Source: SLSG01 sp964477035
GTDB taxonomy: Bacteria; Bacteroidota; Bacteroidia; Bacteroidales; UBA7960
Direction: 5' to 3'
DNA length: 64,000 nucleotides
NCBI GenBank assembly: GCA_964477035.1
Contig: CAYZCW010000004.1
Span: forward strand, 1-64,000
The notes under the pieces were generated by a model, which saw only the letters and a list, made by a program, of their open reading frames with translations, did no database searches and had not been told where the DNA came from. Below, one piece after another: positions 34,985 to 42,867 of this stretch; position 1 is the first letter of the stretch, and every line of letters starts with the position of its first letter. Both the position numbers and the translations under genes were made by a program.

Positions 34985-35866
34985 ATGGAACTGATTGACG
35001 GAAAAAAGATTGCCTCGGCCATCAGGGCTGAGATCGCCGGAGAGGTGAAGCGCATTCGCGACAAGGGAGGCAAGGTGCCCCACCTTGCTGCCATTCTGGT
35101 GGGGGAGGATCCTGCCAGCCAGACTTATGTGAACAATAAGTCGAAAGCCTGCCACGAGGTGGGCTTCGATTCCTCGACCTACAGGCTTCCGGCCGATGTG
35201 AGTGAGGAGGAACTTCTGGAAACGGTCCGGTTCATCAATGAAGATCCCGAGATCGACGGACTCATCGTGCAGCTTCCCCTGCCGGACCATATTGACAACC
35301 AGAAGGTGATCGAAGCCATTCGTCCCGAGAAGGATGTGGATGGCTTCCATCCGGTCAATGTGGGGCGCACCACCATCGGCCTGCCTTCCTATGTGTCGGC
35401 AACCCCATACGGCATCCTGGAGCTGATCATGCGCAGCGGGATCGATACCACCGGCAAAAACTGCGTGGTGCTGGGCAGGAGCAACATCGTGGGCAAGCCC
35501 ATGAGTATCCTCATGTCGCGCAATGCGGAACCGGGCAATGCGACCGTCACCGTATGCCACAGCAAGACCCGCAACCTCAAGGAGATCACCTCCCGGGCCG
35601 ACATCCTGATCGTGGCCATCGGCCGCCCGGGTTTTGTAACGGCCGACATGGTCAAGGAGGGTGCCGTGGTGATTGATGTGGGCATTCACCGGGTGGAATC
35701 CGCAGAGACCAAATCCGGCTTTCGCCTGGTGGGGGACGTGCAGTTTGAGGAAGTGTCGAAAAAGGCCTCCCATATCACCCCGGTGCCCGGCGGGGTGGGA
35801 CCGATGACCATCGTATCCCTGCTGATTAACACCCTGAAGGCATCCAAAAAGGAAATATACCCGTAA
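34985..35866 (+). CDS. folD: Methylenetetrahydrofolate dehydrogenase/cyclohydrolase FolD
   Basis: A 293-residue bifunctional enzyme converting 5,10-methylene-THF through methenyl-THF to 10-formyl-THF. Motifs: YVNNKSKACHEVGF with the catalytic Lys, QLPLPDHID, DVDGFHPVNVGR, VLGRSNIVGKPM (nucleotide binding) and TPVPGGVGPMT at the C-terminus. The start is ATG 34985; the frame open from 34934 overlaps ffh. It processes one-carbon units that the glycine cleavage system (gcvP, 58.4 kb) would produce, and links to thyA and folA in this window. Confidence 0.97.
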   Translation: MELIDGKKIASAIRAEIAGEVKRIRDKGGKVPHLAAILVGEDPASQTYVNNKSKACHEVGFDSSTYRLPADVSEEELLETVRFINEDPEIDGLIVQLPLPDHIDNQKVIEAIRPEKDVDGFHPVNVGRTTIGLPSYVSATPYGILELIMRSGIDTTGKNCVVLGRSNIVGKPMSILMSRNAEPGNATVTVCHSKTRNLKEITSRADILIVAIGRPGFVTADMVKEGAVVIDVGIHRVESAETKSGFRLVGDVQFEEVSKKASHITPVPGGVGPMTIVSLLINTLKASKKEIYP

Positions 35867-35879
35867 ACCGCCCTGCACA

Positions 35880-36524
35880 TTGTCAGACAAGGGATTGAAA
35901 ACGGACACCCCCCTGCCCGGGGACGGCCTCCATCTTCCGGTCATGGAGGTGTTTTACTCCCTGCAGGGGGAAGGATACCATACCGGGAAGGCGGCTTCTT
36001 TTCTCCGCATCGGGGGCTGCGATATCGGGTGCTTCTGGTGCGATGTCAAAGAGGCCTGGAATGCCGCCATGCATCCCCTGATGCCCGTGGAGGAGGTCCT
36101 CGAAAAGCTTTGCGGTTTTCCCTCCCGGTCCGTGGTCATTACCGGGGGGGAGCCCCTGATGGCCAACCTGGGCCCCTTGTGTGACGGCCTCAGGAAGCGG
36201 GGCATGCGCATCCACCTGGAAACCTCCGGGACCTATCCCGTCAGCGGGCGGTTCGACTGGATCTGCCTTTCTCCCAAGCGGAATGCCCGGCCCCTCCCGG
36301 AGCTGGCCCTCATGGCAGACGAACTCAAGGTGATCGTGTATGGGGAGGAAGACCTCCTGTGGGCCGAGGAAATGGCCGCACAGGTCAAGGAAAAGTGCCT
36401 GCTGTACCTGCAGCCCGAGTGGAGCCGTTACCACGGGATCCTTCCACGGATCGTCGGTTACGCAAAAGACCACCCGCGCTGGATGGTCTCTCTGCAATCC
36501 CATAAGTTCATGAATATTCCCTAA
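35880..36524 (+). CDS. queE: 7-carboxy-7-deazaguanine synthase QueE
   Basis: A radical-SAM enzyme of the queuosine/7-deazaguanine pathway making CDG from carboxytetrahydropterin. The start appears to be TTG 35880, giving 214 residues; ATG 35943 would cut inside the conserved LPVMEVFYSLQGEG. The CX3CX2C cluster motif is GGCDIGCFWCDVKEAW (Cys47, Cys51, Cys54), followed by VVITGGEPLM and LETSGTYPV. It is the Bacteroidota form with CDVKE after the last cysteine. It lies 13 bp after folD. The TAA stop overlaps the opposite-strand TAG stop of the SUMF1-like gene within the tetranucleotide CTAA. Confidence 0.92.
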   Translation: MSDKGLKTDTPLPGDGLHLPVMEVFYSLQGEGYHTGKAASFLRIGGCDIGCFWCDVKEAWNAAMHPLMPVEEVLEKLCGFPSRSVVITGGEPLMANLGPLCDGLRKRGMRIHLETSGTYPVSGRFDWICLSPKRNARPLPELALMADELKVIVYGEEDLLWAEEMAAQVKEKCLLYLQPEWSRYHGILPRIVGYAKDHPRWMVSLQSHKFMNIP

Positions 36525-37558
36525 GGGGTGCCCTGGGCCCTGTTGTCCTGTTGGACCATGTGGGACTGGACGGGGGTGCTACTGCGAGCACCCCTGTAAC
36601 CCACTTCCAGTCCCTGGTCGGGGAGGGAACCAACCAATATCTTTGATTCACCGAGTCTTTTCTCCCGTTCGCTGCGGAATGTCCTCCAGGTGGCCGCACT
36701 GGATATTTCCTGACGGCTGGGAGGGCGCTGGCCTGACCATTCGAGAAAGGCCATGGCACTGGAAGGACCAATATGTTCACAGGCCTTCCAGGGATCGTTT
36801 GTCATGTATTCGGCAGGGAAAACACGGTTCTCGTATTCGTAGGCAGGAAACACAAGCTGCACTCCTGCACCGGGTTCATGATCTTCCGGGCTTGCCCACA
36901 CCGGAGTGCCTTCTTCGGCGAAAGGGGAGGCCCCCGTGTGGGCCTGTTGTTCTTCGAGGCTGAGTGTGTTCAGGAAGTCCACATACTGCTGGTTGGTGAT
37001 CCCGGATTTCATCAGGTAGAACGGGGCCGTATACTGCGTTCCCTGTCCCTGAGCGGGAATGTATTCCATCCCGATGGCAAACAGCCGGACCTCATAGGAC
37101 CCGCCTTCCGGAATGCCATTGGCCAGGCAACTCATGCTGAGCTGGATGCCTTCGGCAGAAAAATCCCCGAAGCCGGTATCTCCCCGGTAGACAAAATAAC
37201 CCACGATGGGATTGTTATCCGGGTGGTAATCCTGCCCGGGTTTCAGCATGCCCGGATCCAGGGTAACAGCCTCCGGGTGGATGTGTCCGGTTTCATTCAG
37301 CCGGGCATGCTGCCAGGGTCCGTCCCCCACGCGCAGTTTGACAAACAGCCAGGCCGCATCCCAGCCTTCGGTGGGTTGTTGCCTGTCATCATTGATCTCC
37401 CCGGGACTGCCGCGCCAGGCATCATCCCATCCGATGGAAAAACGAACCATCAGATCGTCACCGTTCCCGGTGGCTGCGAAGCCGCTGCCCGGGTGGCCAA
37501 GAACCAGCATGGCGCTGCAGGCCAATGCCGCGATGTGTAATGCTTTTCTGGTGTTCAT
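36521..37558 (-). CDS. SUMF1/formylglycine-generating-like exported protein, shortened
   Basis: A 345-residue protein from ATG 37558 with a signal peptide (HIAALACSAMLVLGHPGSGFAA). Residues about 28-160 form the N-terminal module known from Bacteroidota SUMF1-like proteins (VRFSIGWDDAWR, GWDAAWLFVKLRVGDGPWQHARL), then an FGE-type region (FYLMKSGITNQQYVDFLNTLSLEEQQ, SSAMAFLEWSGQRPPSRQEISSAA). Family members continue for over 100 residues with the active-site half; here only a short tail with VGYRGARSS remains, so the core seems internally deleted and the catalytic cysteines are absent. It may be a decayed gene or a binding protein. Four GCTTA elements lie upstream. Confidence 0.75.
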   Translation of the reverse strand: MNTRKALHIAALACSAMLVLGHPGSGFAATGNGDDLMVRFSIGWDDAWRGSPGEINDDRQQPTEGWDAAWLFVKLRVGDGPWQHARLNETGHIHPEAVTLDPGMLKPGQDYHPDNNPIVGYFVYRGDTGFGDFSAEGIQLSMSCLANGIPEGGSYEVRLFAIGMEYIPAQGQGTQYTAPFYLMKSGITNQQYVDFLNTLSLEEQQAHTGASPFAEEGTPVWASPEDHEPGAGVQLVFPAYEYENRVFPAEYMTNDPWKACEHIGPSSAMAFLEWSGQRPPSRQEISSAATWRTFRSEREKRLGESKILVGSLPDQGLEVGYRGARSSTPVQSHMVQQDNRAQGTP

Positions 37559-37670
37559 GGTTTCCCTCCCTCTGAACTTTTCGTGAATGGCTGCCTGCAG
37601 GGTCAACAACTGGGTTGGTCGAACAATCAGCGCTGTTCACAAAAATAGGGAAGGGAAGAGGGAAGCGCAA

Positions 37671-37719
37671 TAAGCAATTTGCTTAGATGTTCCTGAATCA
37701 TCTAAGCATAAATGCTTAG
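37671..37719. promoter_or_regulatory. Cluster of four alternating GCTTA elements
   Basis: Three interlocked inverted repeats: TAAGCAA-T-TTGCTTA (37671-37685), GCTTAGATG-N9-CATCTAAGC (37681-37707) and CTAAGCAT-AA-ATGCTTAG (37702-37719). The core GCTTA occurs four times in alternating orientation, with no T-run beside it. It lies 113 bp upstream of the SUMF1-like gene and downstream of the response regulator, and looks like an operator array rather than a terminator. Confidence 0.6.
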
Positions 37720-37755
37720 AAAGGATGGTTGGATCCTTTGACTGCAAAGGGATTG

Positions 37756-38406
37756 CTACACTTTTACCAGATTGTGTTTGATGGCATAACGCATCAGTTC
37801 AATGGCGTTGGTAATGTGCAGCTTTTTAAAGATGTTGAATTTGTGGACATCCACAGTCCTTTTGCTGATGGACAGCTTCCCGGCGATTTCGTGGGAATTC
37901 ATCCCCTTGGCAAGGTATTTGATAATCTCTTTTTCCCTCGCCGTGAGAACCGGTTCCTTACTCCGCTCCCCGGATGGGTGGATGGTGTCCACAAACCCCG
38001 GGGCCAGCAGTTCGGCGGTTTCCCCCTTGAACCATGTTTCTCCCCGGGCCAGCGCCTTGATGGCCTCCACCAGTTCTTTGGACCTGGCTTCCTTCGGCAG
38101 GAACCCCCGGATGCCGGCATGAACCCCTTCCATGATGTATTCCCTGGAATGGTGTGCCGAGACCAGGAGGATCCTGGTGCCCGGATTGTCCTTGAGGATT
38201 TCCCGGGTCGCATACACCCCGTTGAAGTTGGGCATCTCGTAATCCATGACGACCACATCCGGCTTGAACTCCCTGGCCTTGGTGACCGCCTCATGCCCGT
38301 TGACGGCCTCTATGATGGCCCCGATCTCCGGGTCGTCATTCAACATGAACCGCAAGCCTCCCCTTACCAGGGCATGGTCATCGACAATCAGCAGTTTGAT
38401 TTTCAT
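37756..38406 (-). CDS. NarL/FixJ-type response regulator
   Basis: A 216-residue two-component regulator: receiver domain about 1-120 with the acidic pair LLIVDDH, phospho-acceptor Asp55 in VVVMDYEMPN, and Lys near LLPKEARS; then a LuxR-type helix-turn-helix (LTAREKEIIKYLAKGMNSHEIAGKL, ISKRTVDVHKFNIFKKL). The start is ATG 38406; the longer frame is antisense of the kinase end. The histidine kinase gene ends 31 bp upstream on the same strand. Targets are unknown; the GCTTA cluster downstream is a candidate. Confidence 0.94.
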   Translation of the reverse strand: MKIKLLIVDDHALVRGGLRFMLNDDPEIGAIIEAVNGHEAVTKAREFKPDVVVMDYEMPNFNGVYATREILKDNPGTRILLVSAHHSREYIMEGVHAGIRGFLPKEARSKELVEAIKALARGETWFKGETAELLAPGFVDTIHPSGERSKEPVLTAREKEIIKYLAKGMNSHEIAGKLSISKRTVDVHKFNIFKKLHITNAIELMRYAIKHNLVKV

Positions 38407-38437
38407 GTTCTCGGTTTTTGGTTTGATGCGGAAGATT

Positions 38438-39538
38438 TCAGTCCCCGTTGTCCTGGGGCATGACCCCGTCCGCCTCGAACAGTTTTTTTTCCGGGAAGGT
38501 GATGCGCACATCGAAGTGGCTTCCCTCCTGGTGAATGAACCCAATTTGCCCTCCCAGCTGCTGCACGCGGTATTTCATGGTCCTGAATGCACTCTGGTCT
38601 TCCAGGTGGGTGGCATCCGGGCCCTGGCCGTTGTCGCGCACGATCAGCTGCAGGCGTTTCTTTCGGATGAACAGGCTGATGCGAACCCTTTTGGCGGTGG
38701 AGTGTTTGGCCACATTGGCCAGGGCTTCCTGCACGATCCGGTAGATATTGGTCTGTGCCTGCGGGCTGATGTTGTCCGGGATGTCCAGGCAGGAGAATTT
38801 TACCCGGATGATGCTGGTTCTTTCAAATGCCGTGACCATATCGGTCAGTGCCTCCCTGAGGGATTGTTTTTTGACGAATCCGGCGACCAGCCGCCGGCTG
38901 ACCATCCGCAACTCCTTCATGGTGTCGATCAGGGAGTCCAGCACTTCCTCCAGTGCCTTGTCGCGCTCCGACTCCGAGCTCAGCATCATGCCGCGCTCCA
39001 GCTTCAGCTTCAGGTACACGAGCATTTGCCCGATGTGGTCGTGCAGGTCGCGTGAAATCCTCAATCGCTCGTTTTCCTCGCTTTTCTGCAGGTCCAGCTC
39101 CAGCTGCTTGCGTTCGGTGATGTCCACGTAGTACTCGATGATCTCTGAAAGCCCTCCCCGGTCGTCAAAAACGGGAAAGGCGTGCACTTCCAGGTAGGAC
39201 TGCCTGCCATCGGCATCCTTATGGAGGTGTTCGGCACGGGCCGAACGGTAGGTCCTCCTGACCTCCTGCAGCGGGCAGGGGTGGTCGGGTCCCCGGCAGG
39301 GACTGGTCCGCTGGTGGCTGGCCTCATAACACCTGCTTTTCTGATGGATATTGCCGATCAGCCGCGCGGAGGAATTGGCCAGCCGGATGCTGTAGTCTTC
39401 GGCATCGATGACAAAGAAGGGGTACGGAAGCGCTTCTATGATGTTCCGGAGGGTGGAAATCTGCCGGGCGGCTTCATCCTTCCAGCTCAGGTCGTGCAGT
39501 TCCTGTTTTTCTTTGGATGATGGCTGACTGGATGGCAT
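38438..39538 (-). CDS. Soluble PAS sensor histidine kinase (HisKA_3 type)
   Basis: A 366-residue kinase without TM helix, so a cytosolic sensor. A PAS domain spans about residues 25-145 and contains a Cys/His set: Cys70, His75, Cys81 and Cys88 (RCYEASHQRTSPCRGPDHPCP). Then HisKA_3 with RISRDLHDHIGQM (phospho-His166) and a HATPase_c domain (IYRIVQEALANVAKHS, IVRDNGQGPD). It pairs with the NarL-type regulator 31 bp downstream. The cysteine set suggests a metal, Fe-S or redox sensor, known as a sequence pattern in other PAS kinases, but the signal is not determined here. Confidence 0.92.
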   Translation of the reverse strand: MPSSQPSSKEKQELHDLSWKDEAARQISTLRNIIEALPYPFFVIDAEDYSIRLANSSARLIGNIHQKSRCYEASHQRTSPCRGPDHPCPLQEVRRTYRSARAEHLHKDADGRQSYLEVHAFPVFDDRGGLSEIIEYYVDITERKQLELDLQKSEENERLRISRDLHDHIGQMLVYLKLKLERGMMLSSESERDKALEEVLDSLIDTMKELRMVSRRLVAGFVKKQSLREALTDMVTAFERTSIIRVKFSCLDIPDNISPQAQTNIYRIVQEALANVAKHSTAKRVRISLFIRKKRLQLIVRDNGQGPDATHLEDQSAFRTMKYRVQQLGGQIGFIHQEGSHFDVRITFPEKKLFEADGVMPQDNGD

Positions 39539-39677
39539 GGGTCCCGCGGATTACAGGTTAAAAATAAGGAATTCTCTCAATGGCAGGCCATTTTGGCCCA
39601 GGCCTTTCATAGTATACGTAAAAGGGGATTTTTGGTTTCCATGGCCTGCCCCCGGCCGGAATGTCCCCCGCAATGAC

Positions 39678-39685
39678 TATTTTTG
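39678..39685 (+). promoter_or_regulatory. -7 box touching the PorE-like start
   Basis: TATTTTTG, an exact TAnnTTTG match, ending 4 bp before ATG 39690. If used, the mRNA would begin at or next to the start codon. Confidence 0.4.
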
Positions 39686-39689
39686 GTGT

Positions 39690-41423
39690 ATGAATGTGAC
39701 TCCTCCCCCCAAGCTTGTTGCCCTGGCATGTCTGTTCTGCCTGCTGCTTTTGCCCTGCGCGATCATGGCCCAGGAAGGCCGTGCAACCAGCAACCCTGCG
39801 GCCAGGCGGGCGTTTGACAGGGGCCTCCAGGCTTTTCACCGGATGGACTACGCTCAGGCCCTGGAATACGCCGAACGGGCCATCGGCCGGGATCCCGGCT
39901 TTGCTGACGCCCATCTTTTAAAGGCAGAGGTGCATTCTGCCCGCAACCAATACCAGGAAAGCATTCCCGCCTATGAGGCGGTGGTTGGCCTGGATCCTTC
40001 AGGGTATCCCATGGCCCATCACTATCTGGGGCTGGCCCTGATGCGGACCGGGCGCTACGAAGAAGCCATGGACCGGCTTGAGGTTTTTCTCGGTTTTCGA
40101 GGACAGCGGCAGTCCCTGCTGGAAGCGAGCCGGAAGTACATTTCAGACTGCCGGTTTGCCTTGCAGGCCATGGAAGCGCCCGTCCCCTTCAACCCCGAAA
40201 ACCTGGGGCCCGGGGTCAACACCTCCCTGGCCGAATACAGCCCGGCCCTGACCATCGATGGGAAGACCCTGATCTTTACGCGCCGCAGCCCCCTGGATCC
40301 AACGCGCCCGGAGGGGATGGAGAAGGAGGATTTTTACCTCAGCGACCTGACGGAGGGGGTCTGGGGCCCCGCCCGGTCACTGGGCCCGCCGGTCAACACC
40401 GACGGCAACGAAGGGGCCCAGAGCATCTCGGCCGACGGCAGGGAACTTTTCTTCACGGCCTGCCACCGGGCGGGAGGGTACGGGAGCTGTGATATCTATC
40501 ATGCCCGTTGGCAGGATGGGGGATGGGGCGATCCGGTCAACCTCGGACCGGTCATCAACTCCCCGGCCTGGGAATCCCAGCCGTCCATTTCCTCCGACGG
40601 CCACAGCCTGTATTTTGCCAGTGCCCGCAGCGGCAGCCACGGGCCGATGGACCTATGGGTGGCCGTGAGGGATGACAGAGGTGACTGGCTGCCGCCGGAA
40701 AACCTGGGGCCGGTCATCAATACGACCGGCCGGGAGATGTCCCCTTTCATTCACCCCGATGGCCACAGCCTGTATTTTGCGTCGGACGGGCACCAGGGCA
40801 TGGGGGGGCTGGACCTCTTTCTGAGCCGGCGGGACGAATCGGGACAATGGACGGAACCTGTGAACCTGGGGTATCCGATCAACACCCATGCGGATGAATT
40901 CGGACTAATCGTCGACGCCCGGGGCCGCACAGCCTTTTTTGCCTCGGCCATCGAGGGAGGGAACCTGGATCTTTATTCCTTTGAGCTGCCCGAAGAGGCA
41001 AGGCCCAGTCCGGTCGCCGGCATTGCAGGCCTGGCAGAGGGGCCCGGACGGGAGGCAGACCTGGTGATCGTCGGACAGGGCGAGCCCGTGGTGTTGCGGA
41101 ACATCTTTTTCGATACAGACAGCCACGAACTCAAACCCGAATCCATGGAGGAGATCATGCGGCTTTTCCGGCTGCTTCAGGACAATCCCGGCTGGAAGGT
41201 GGAGATCAGCGGCCATACCGACAATACCGGCAGCTACGATCACAACCTGACCCTGTCAGAAAACCGCGCCCGCAGCGTGGTCGACCGGCTGACGGAGCTG
41301 GGGGTGGCGCCCGGCCGCTTACAATACCGCGGCCATGCCGATACCCGCCCCGTGGATACGAACGACACCCCGGAAGGTCGCGCCAACAACCGCCGTACGG
41401 AGTTCACCATCCTCGAGTTTTGA
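39690..41423 (+). CDS. PorE-like OmpA-family protein with TPR and PD40 repeats
   Basis: A 577-residue exported protein from ATG 39690, signal peptide LACLFCLLLLPCAIMAQ. Domains: TPR about residues 35-150 (RAFDRGLQAFHRMDYAQALEYAERAIGRDP), a PD40 beta-propeller about 170-432 with repeats such as GHSLYFASARSGSHGPMDLWVA and GHSLYFASDGHQGMGGLDLFLSR, and a C-terminal OmpA domain about 470-577 (NIFFDTDSHELKPESM, SGHTDNTGSYDHNLTLSENRA, GRANNRRTEF) that binds peptidoglycan. This is the order of PorE of the type IX secretion system, but the carboxypeptidase-regulatory domain usually found between propeller and OmpA is reduced to about 35 residues. Confidence 0.88.
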   Translation: MNVTPPPKLVALACLFCLLLLPCAIMAQEGRATSNPAARRAFDRGLQAFHRMDYAQALEYAERAIGRDPGFADAHLLKAEVHSARNQYQESIPAYEAVVGLDPSGYPMAHHYLGLALMRTGRYEEAMDRLEVFLGFRGQRQSLLEASRKYISDCRFALQAMEAPVPFNPENLGPGVNTSLAEYSPALTIDGKTLIFTRRSPLDPTRPEGMEKEDFYLSDLTEGVWGPARSLGPPVNTDGNEGAQSISADGRELFFTACHRAGGYGSCDIYHARWQDGGWGDPVNLGPVINSPAWESQPSISSDGHSLYFASARSGSHGPMDLWVAVRDDRGDWLPPENLGPVINTTGREMSPFIHPDGHSLYFASDGHQGMGGLDLFLSRRDESGQWTEPVNLGYPINTHADEFGLIVDARGRTAFFASAIEGGNLDLYSFELPEEARPSPVAGIAGLAEGPGREADLVIVGQGEPVVLRNIFFDTDSHELKPESMEEIMRLFRLLQDNPGWKVEISGHTDNTGSYDHNLTLSENRARSVVDRLTELGVAPGRLQYRGHADTRPVDTNDTPEGRANNRRTEFTILEF

Positions 41424-41438
41424 TACAATCCCTGAACC

Positions 41439-42818
41439 ATGAGTGAAAATGCCCCGGAAAGGGCCTTCCTTTCCAAGTCCACCTTCATTCGCGGGATGCA
41501 ATGTGAAAAGTCGTTGTACCTGCATAAAAAAAGACCCTTCCTTCGCGACCGCCTGCCTCCCGAGCAACTGGCCAAATTTTCCAGGGGACATAAGGTGGGG
41601 GAGCTGGCGCGCGATTTGTTTCCCGGCGGGGTCAACATGGCACCCGCAAGCCACTTCCAGATGGGAACCTCCATCCGCAAGACGGCTCAGGCCATAAAAT
41701 CTGCAGAGCCGGTCCTGTATGAAGCGGGTTTTCAGCACCAGGGGGTGCGGGTGGCCCTGGATATCCTTCACCGGGGAGCGAATGGGTGGCATGCCGTAGA
41801 GGTTAAAAGCAGCCGGTCCATTTCCGCCACCTACCTGTGGGATGCCTCCCTTCAATACCATGTGATCACCGGCAGCGGAACCCCCCTGCAGGATTTTTGC
41901 ATCGCCCATGTGAACCCGGACTATGTGCGCCGGGGGCCACTCGAACCCGGGCAATTGTTCCGGACTGAAAGCGTCCTGGAACAGGTCCTTCAGAACCAGG
42001 ATGCCGTGGCCAAGATGATCGGGCGTTTCCGGGAGGTGGCCGCCCTGACAAGTTCCCCCGGCATCGATGTGGGCAGCCATTGCCTCAGGCCCTATCCCTG
42101 CGATTTTATCGGCCACTGCTGGAAAAAGGCAGGGGAAAACACCCCCCCCACCCATGCCCGTGAGCCCGGGCTTCCCGGCAAGGACGCGGTGCAGGCCTTG
42201 TTTGCCGGGGCCACCCAGCCCCTTTGCTGTTATAGCTCCCTGCACTTTGCTCCGGCCGTTCCGCTGTATGACGGCACGTCCCCCTACCAGAAGCTGGGTT
42301 TTTCCTTTGTCATTGGCCTGGCAGAAGGATCCGGTACTGGGCCGGGCGGCCACTGGTGGTGCCCGCCGGGTGGTTTGCTTCCTGATCCGCTGCTGATGCA
42401 ACTGCTTGAACATCTGGAAGGGGCGGGCTCCATTCTGGTGTTCGGCAAGGCGGAGGCATTGGAGGTGCTGACCAACCTGGTCCGGGACCGGCATGACCTG
42501 AAGGACCGGATCGGCCGACTGGCCGGCCGTATGCTGGACTTGCAGTCCCTCTTCAGTCCCTGGCTTGCCCGCCCTTCAGGTCTGTCCCTGCACGATTCCC
42601 CGGGGCAGGTGCTGGCCTATTTCGGGCAAAAGCCCGCCAGAGACGATGTTCCTCCGCACACTTCCCTGGAAGCGGCGCTTGCCTATCAGGAACTGGCAGA
42701 AAATCCCGGGTTGTCCGACGGGAATGCCAGGAGACGCATCGGCGCTTTCCATCAAAGAATGCTGGGTGATCTGTGCCGCCTCGCGGACATCCTTCTGAAT
42801 TTGGTCCCGTTGAAATAA
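41439..42818 (+). CDS. PD-(D/E)XK nuclease, Cas4-like / DUF2779 type
   Basis: A 459-residue soluble protein. The N-terminus FLSKSTFIRGMQCEKSLYLHKKRP is the opening seen in DUF2779 and Cas4-like proteins. The nuclease core is read from VRVALDILHRGANGWHAVEVKSSRS (Asp, then Glu-x-Lys). Cys22 together with a later group in HCLRPYPCDFIGHCW (about residues 214-227) could hold an iron-sulfur cluster as in Cas4 and AddB. The C-terminal half (about 240-459) is not clearly assigned. No CRISPR array or cas gene is nearby. It lies 15 bp after the PorE-like gene and upstream of dnaB. Role in DNA processing is inferred. Confidence 0.78.
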   Translation: MSENAPERAFLSKSTFIRGMQCEKSLYLHKKRPFLRDRLPPEQLAKFSRGHKVGELARDLFPGGVNMAPASHFQMGTSIRKTAQAIKSAEPVLYEAGFQHQGVRVALDILHRGANGWHAVEVKSSRSISATYLWDASLQYHVITGSGTPLQDFCIAHVNPDYVRRGPLEPGQLFRTESVLEQVLQNQDAVAKMIGRFREVAALTSSPGIDVGSHCLRPYPCDFIGHCWKKAGENTPPTHAREPGLPGKDAVQALFAGATQPLCCYSSLHFAPAVPLYDGTSPYQKLGFSFVIGLAEGSGTGPGGHWWCPPGGLLPDPLLMQLLEHLEGAGSILVFGKAEALEVLTNLVRDRHDLKDRIGRLAGRMLDLQSLFSPWLARPSGLSLHDSPGQVLAYFGQKPARDDVPPHTSLEAALAYQELAENPGLSDGNARRRIGAFHQRMLGDLCRLADILLNLVPLK

Positions 42819-42832
42819 TTCCACCTATTTTA

Positions 42833-42863
42833 TTGCCGGGCGATGCCTGATTGATTATTTTTG
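42833..42863 (+). promoter_or_regulatory. dnaB promoter next to the start codon
   Basis: TTG (42833-42835), 20 bp, then TATTTTTG (42856-42863), a full Bacteroidota promoter. The ATG begins 4 bp after the -7 box, so the transcript should start close to or at the AUG. Confidence 0.65.
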
Positions 42864-42867
42864 ACGG

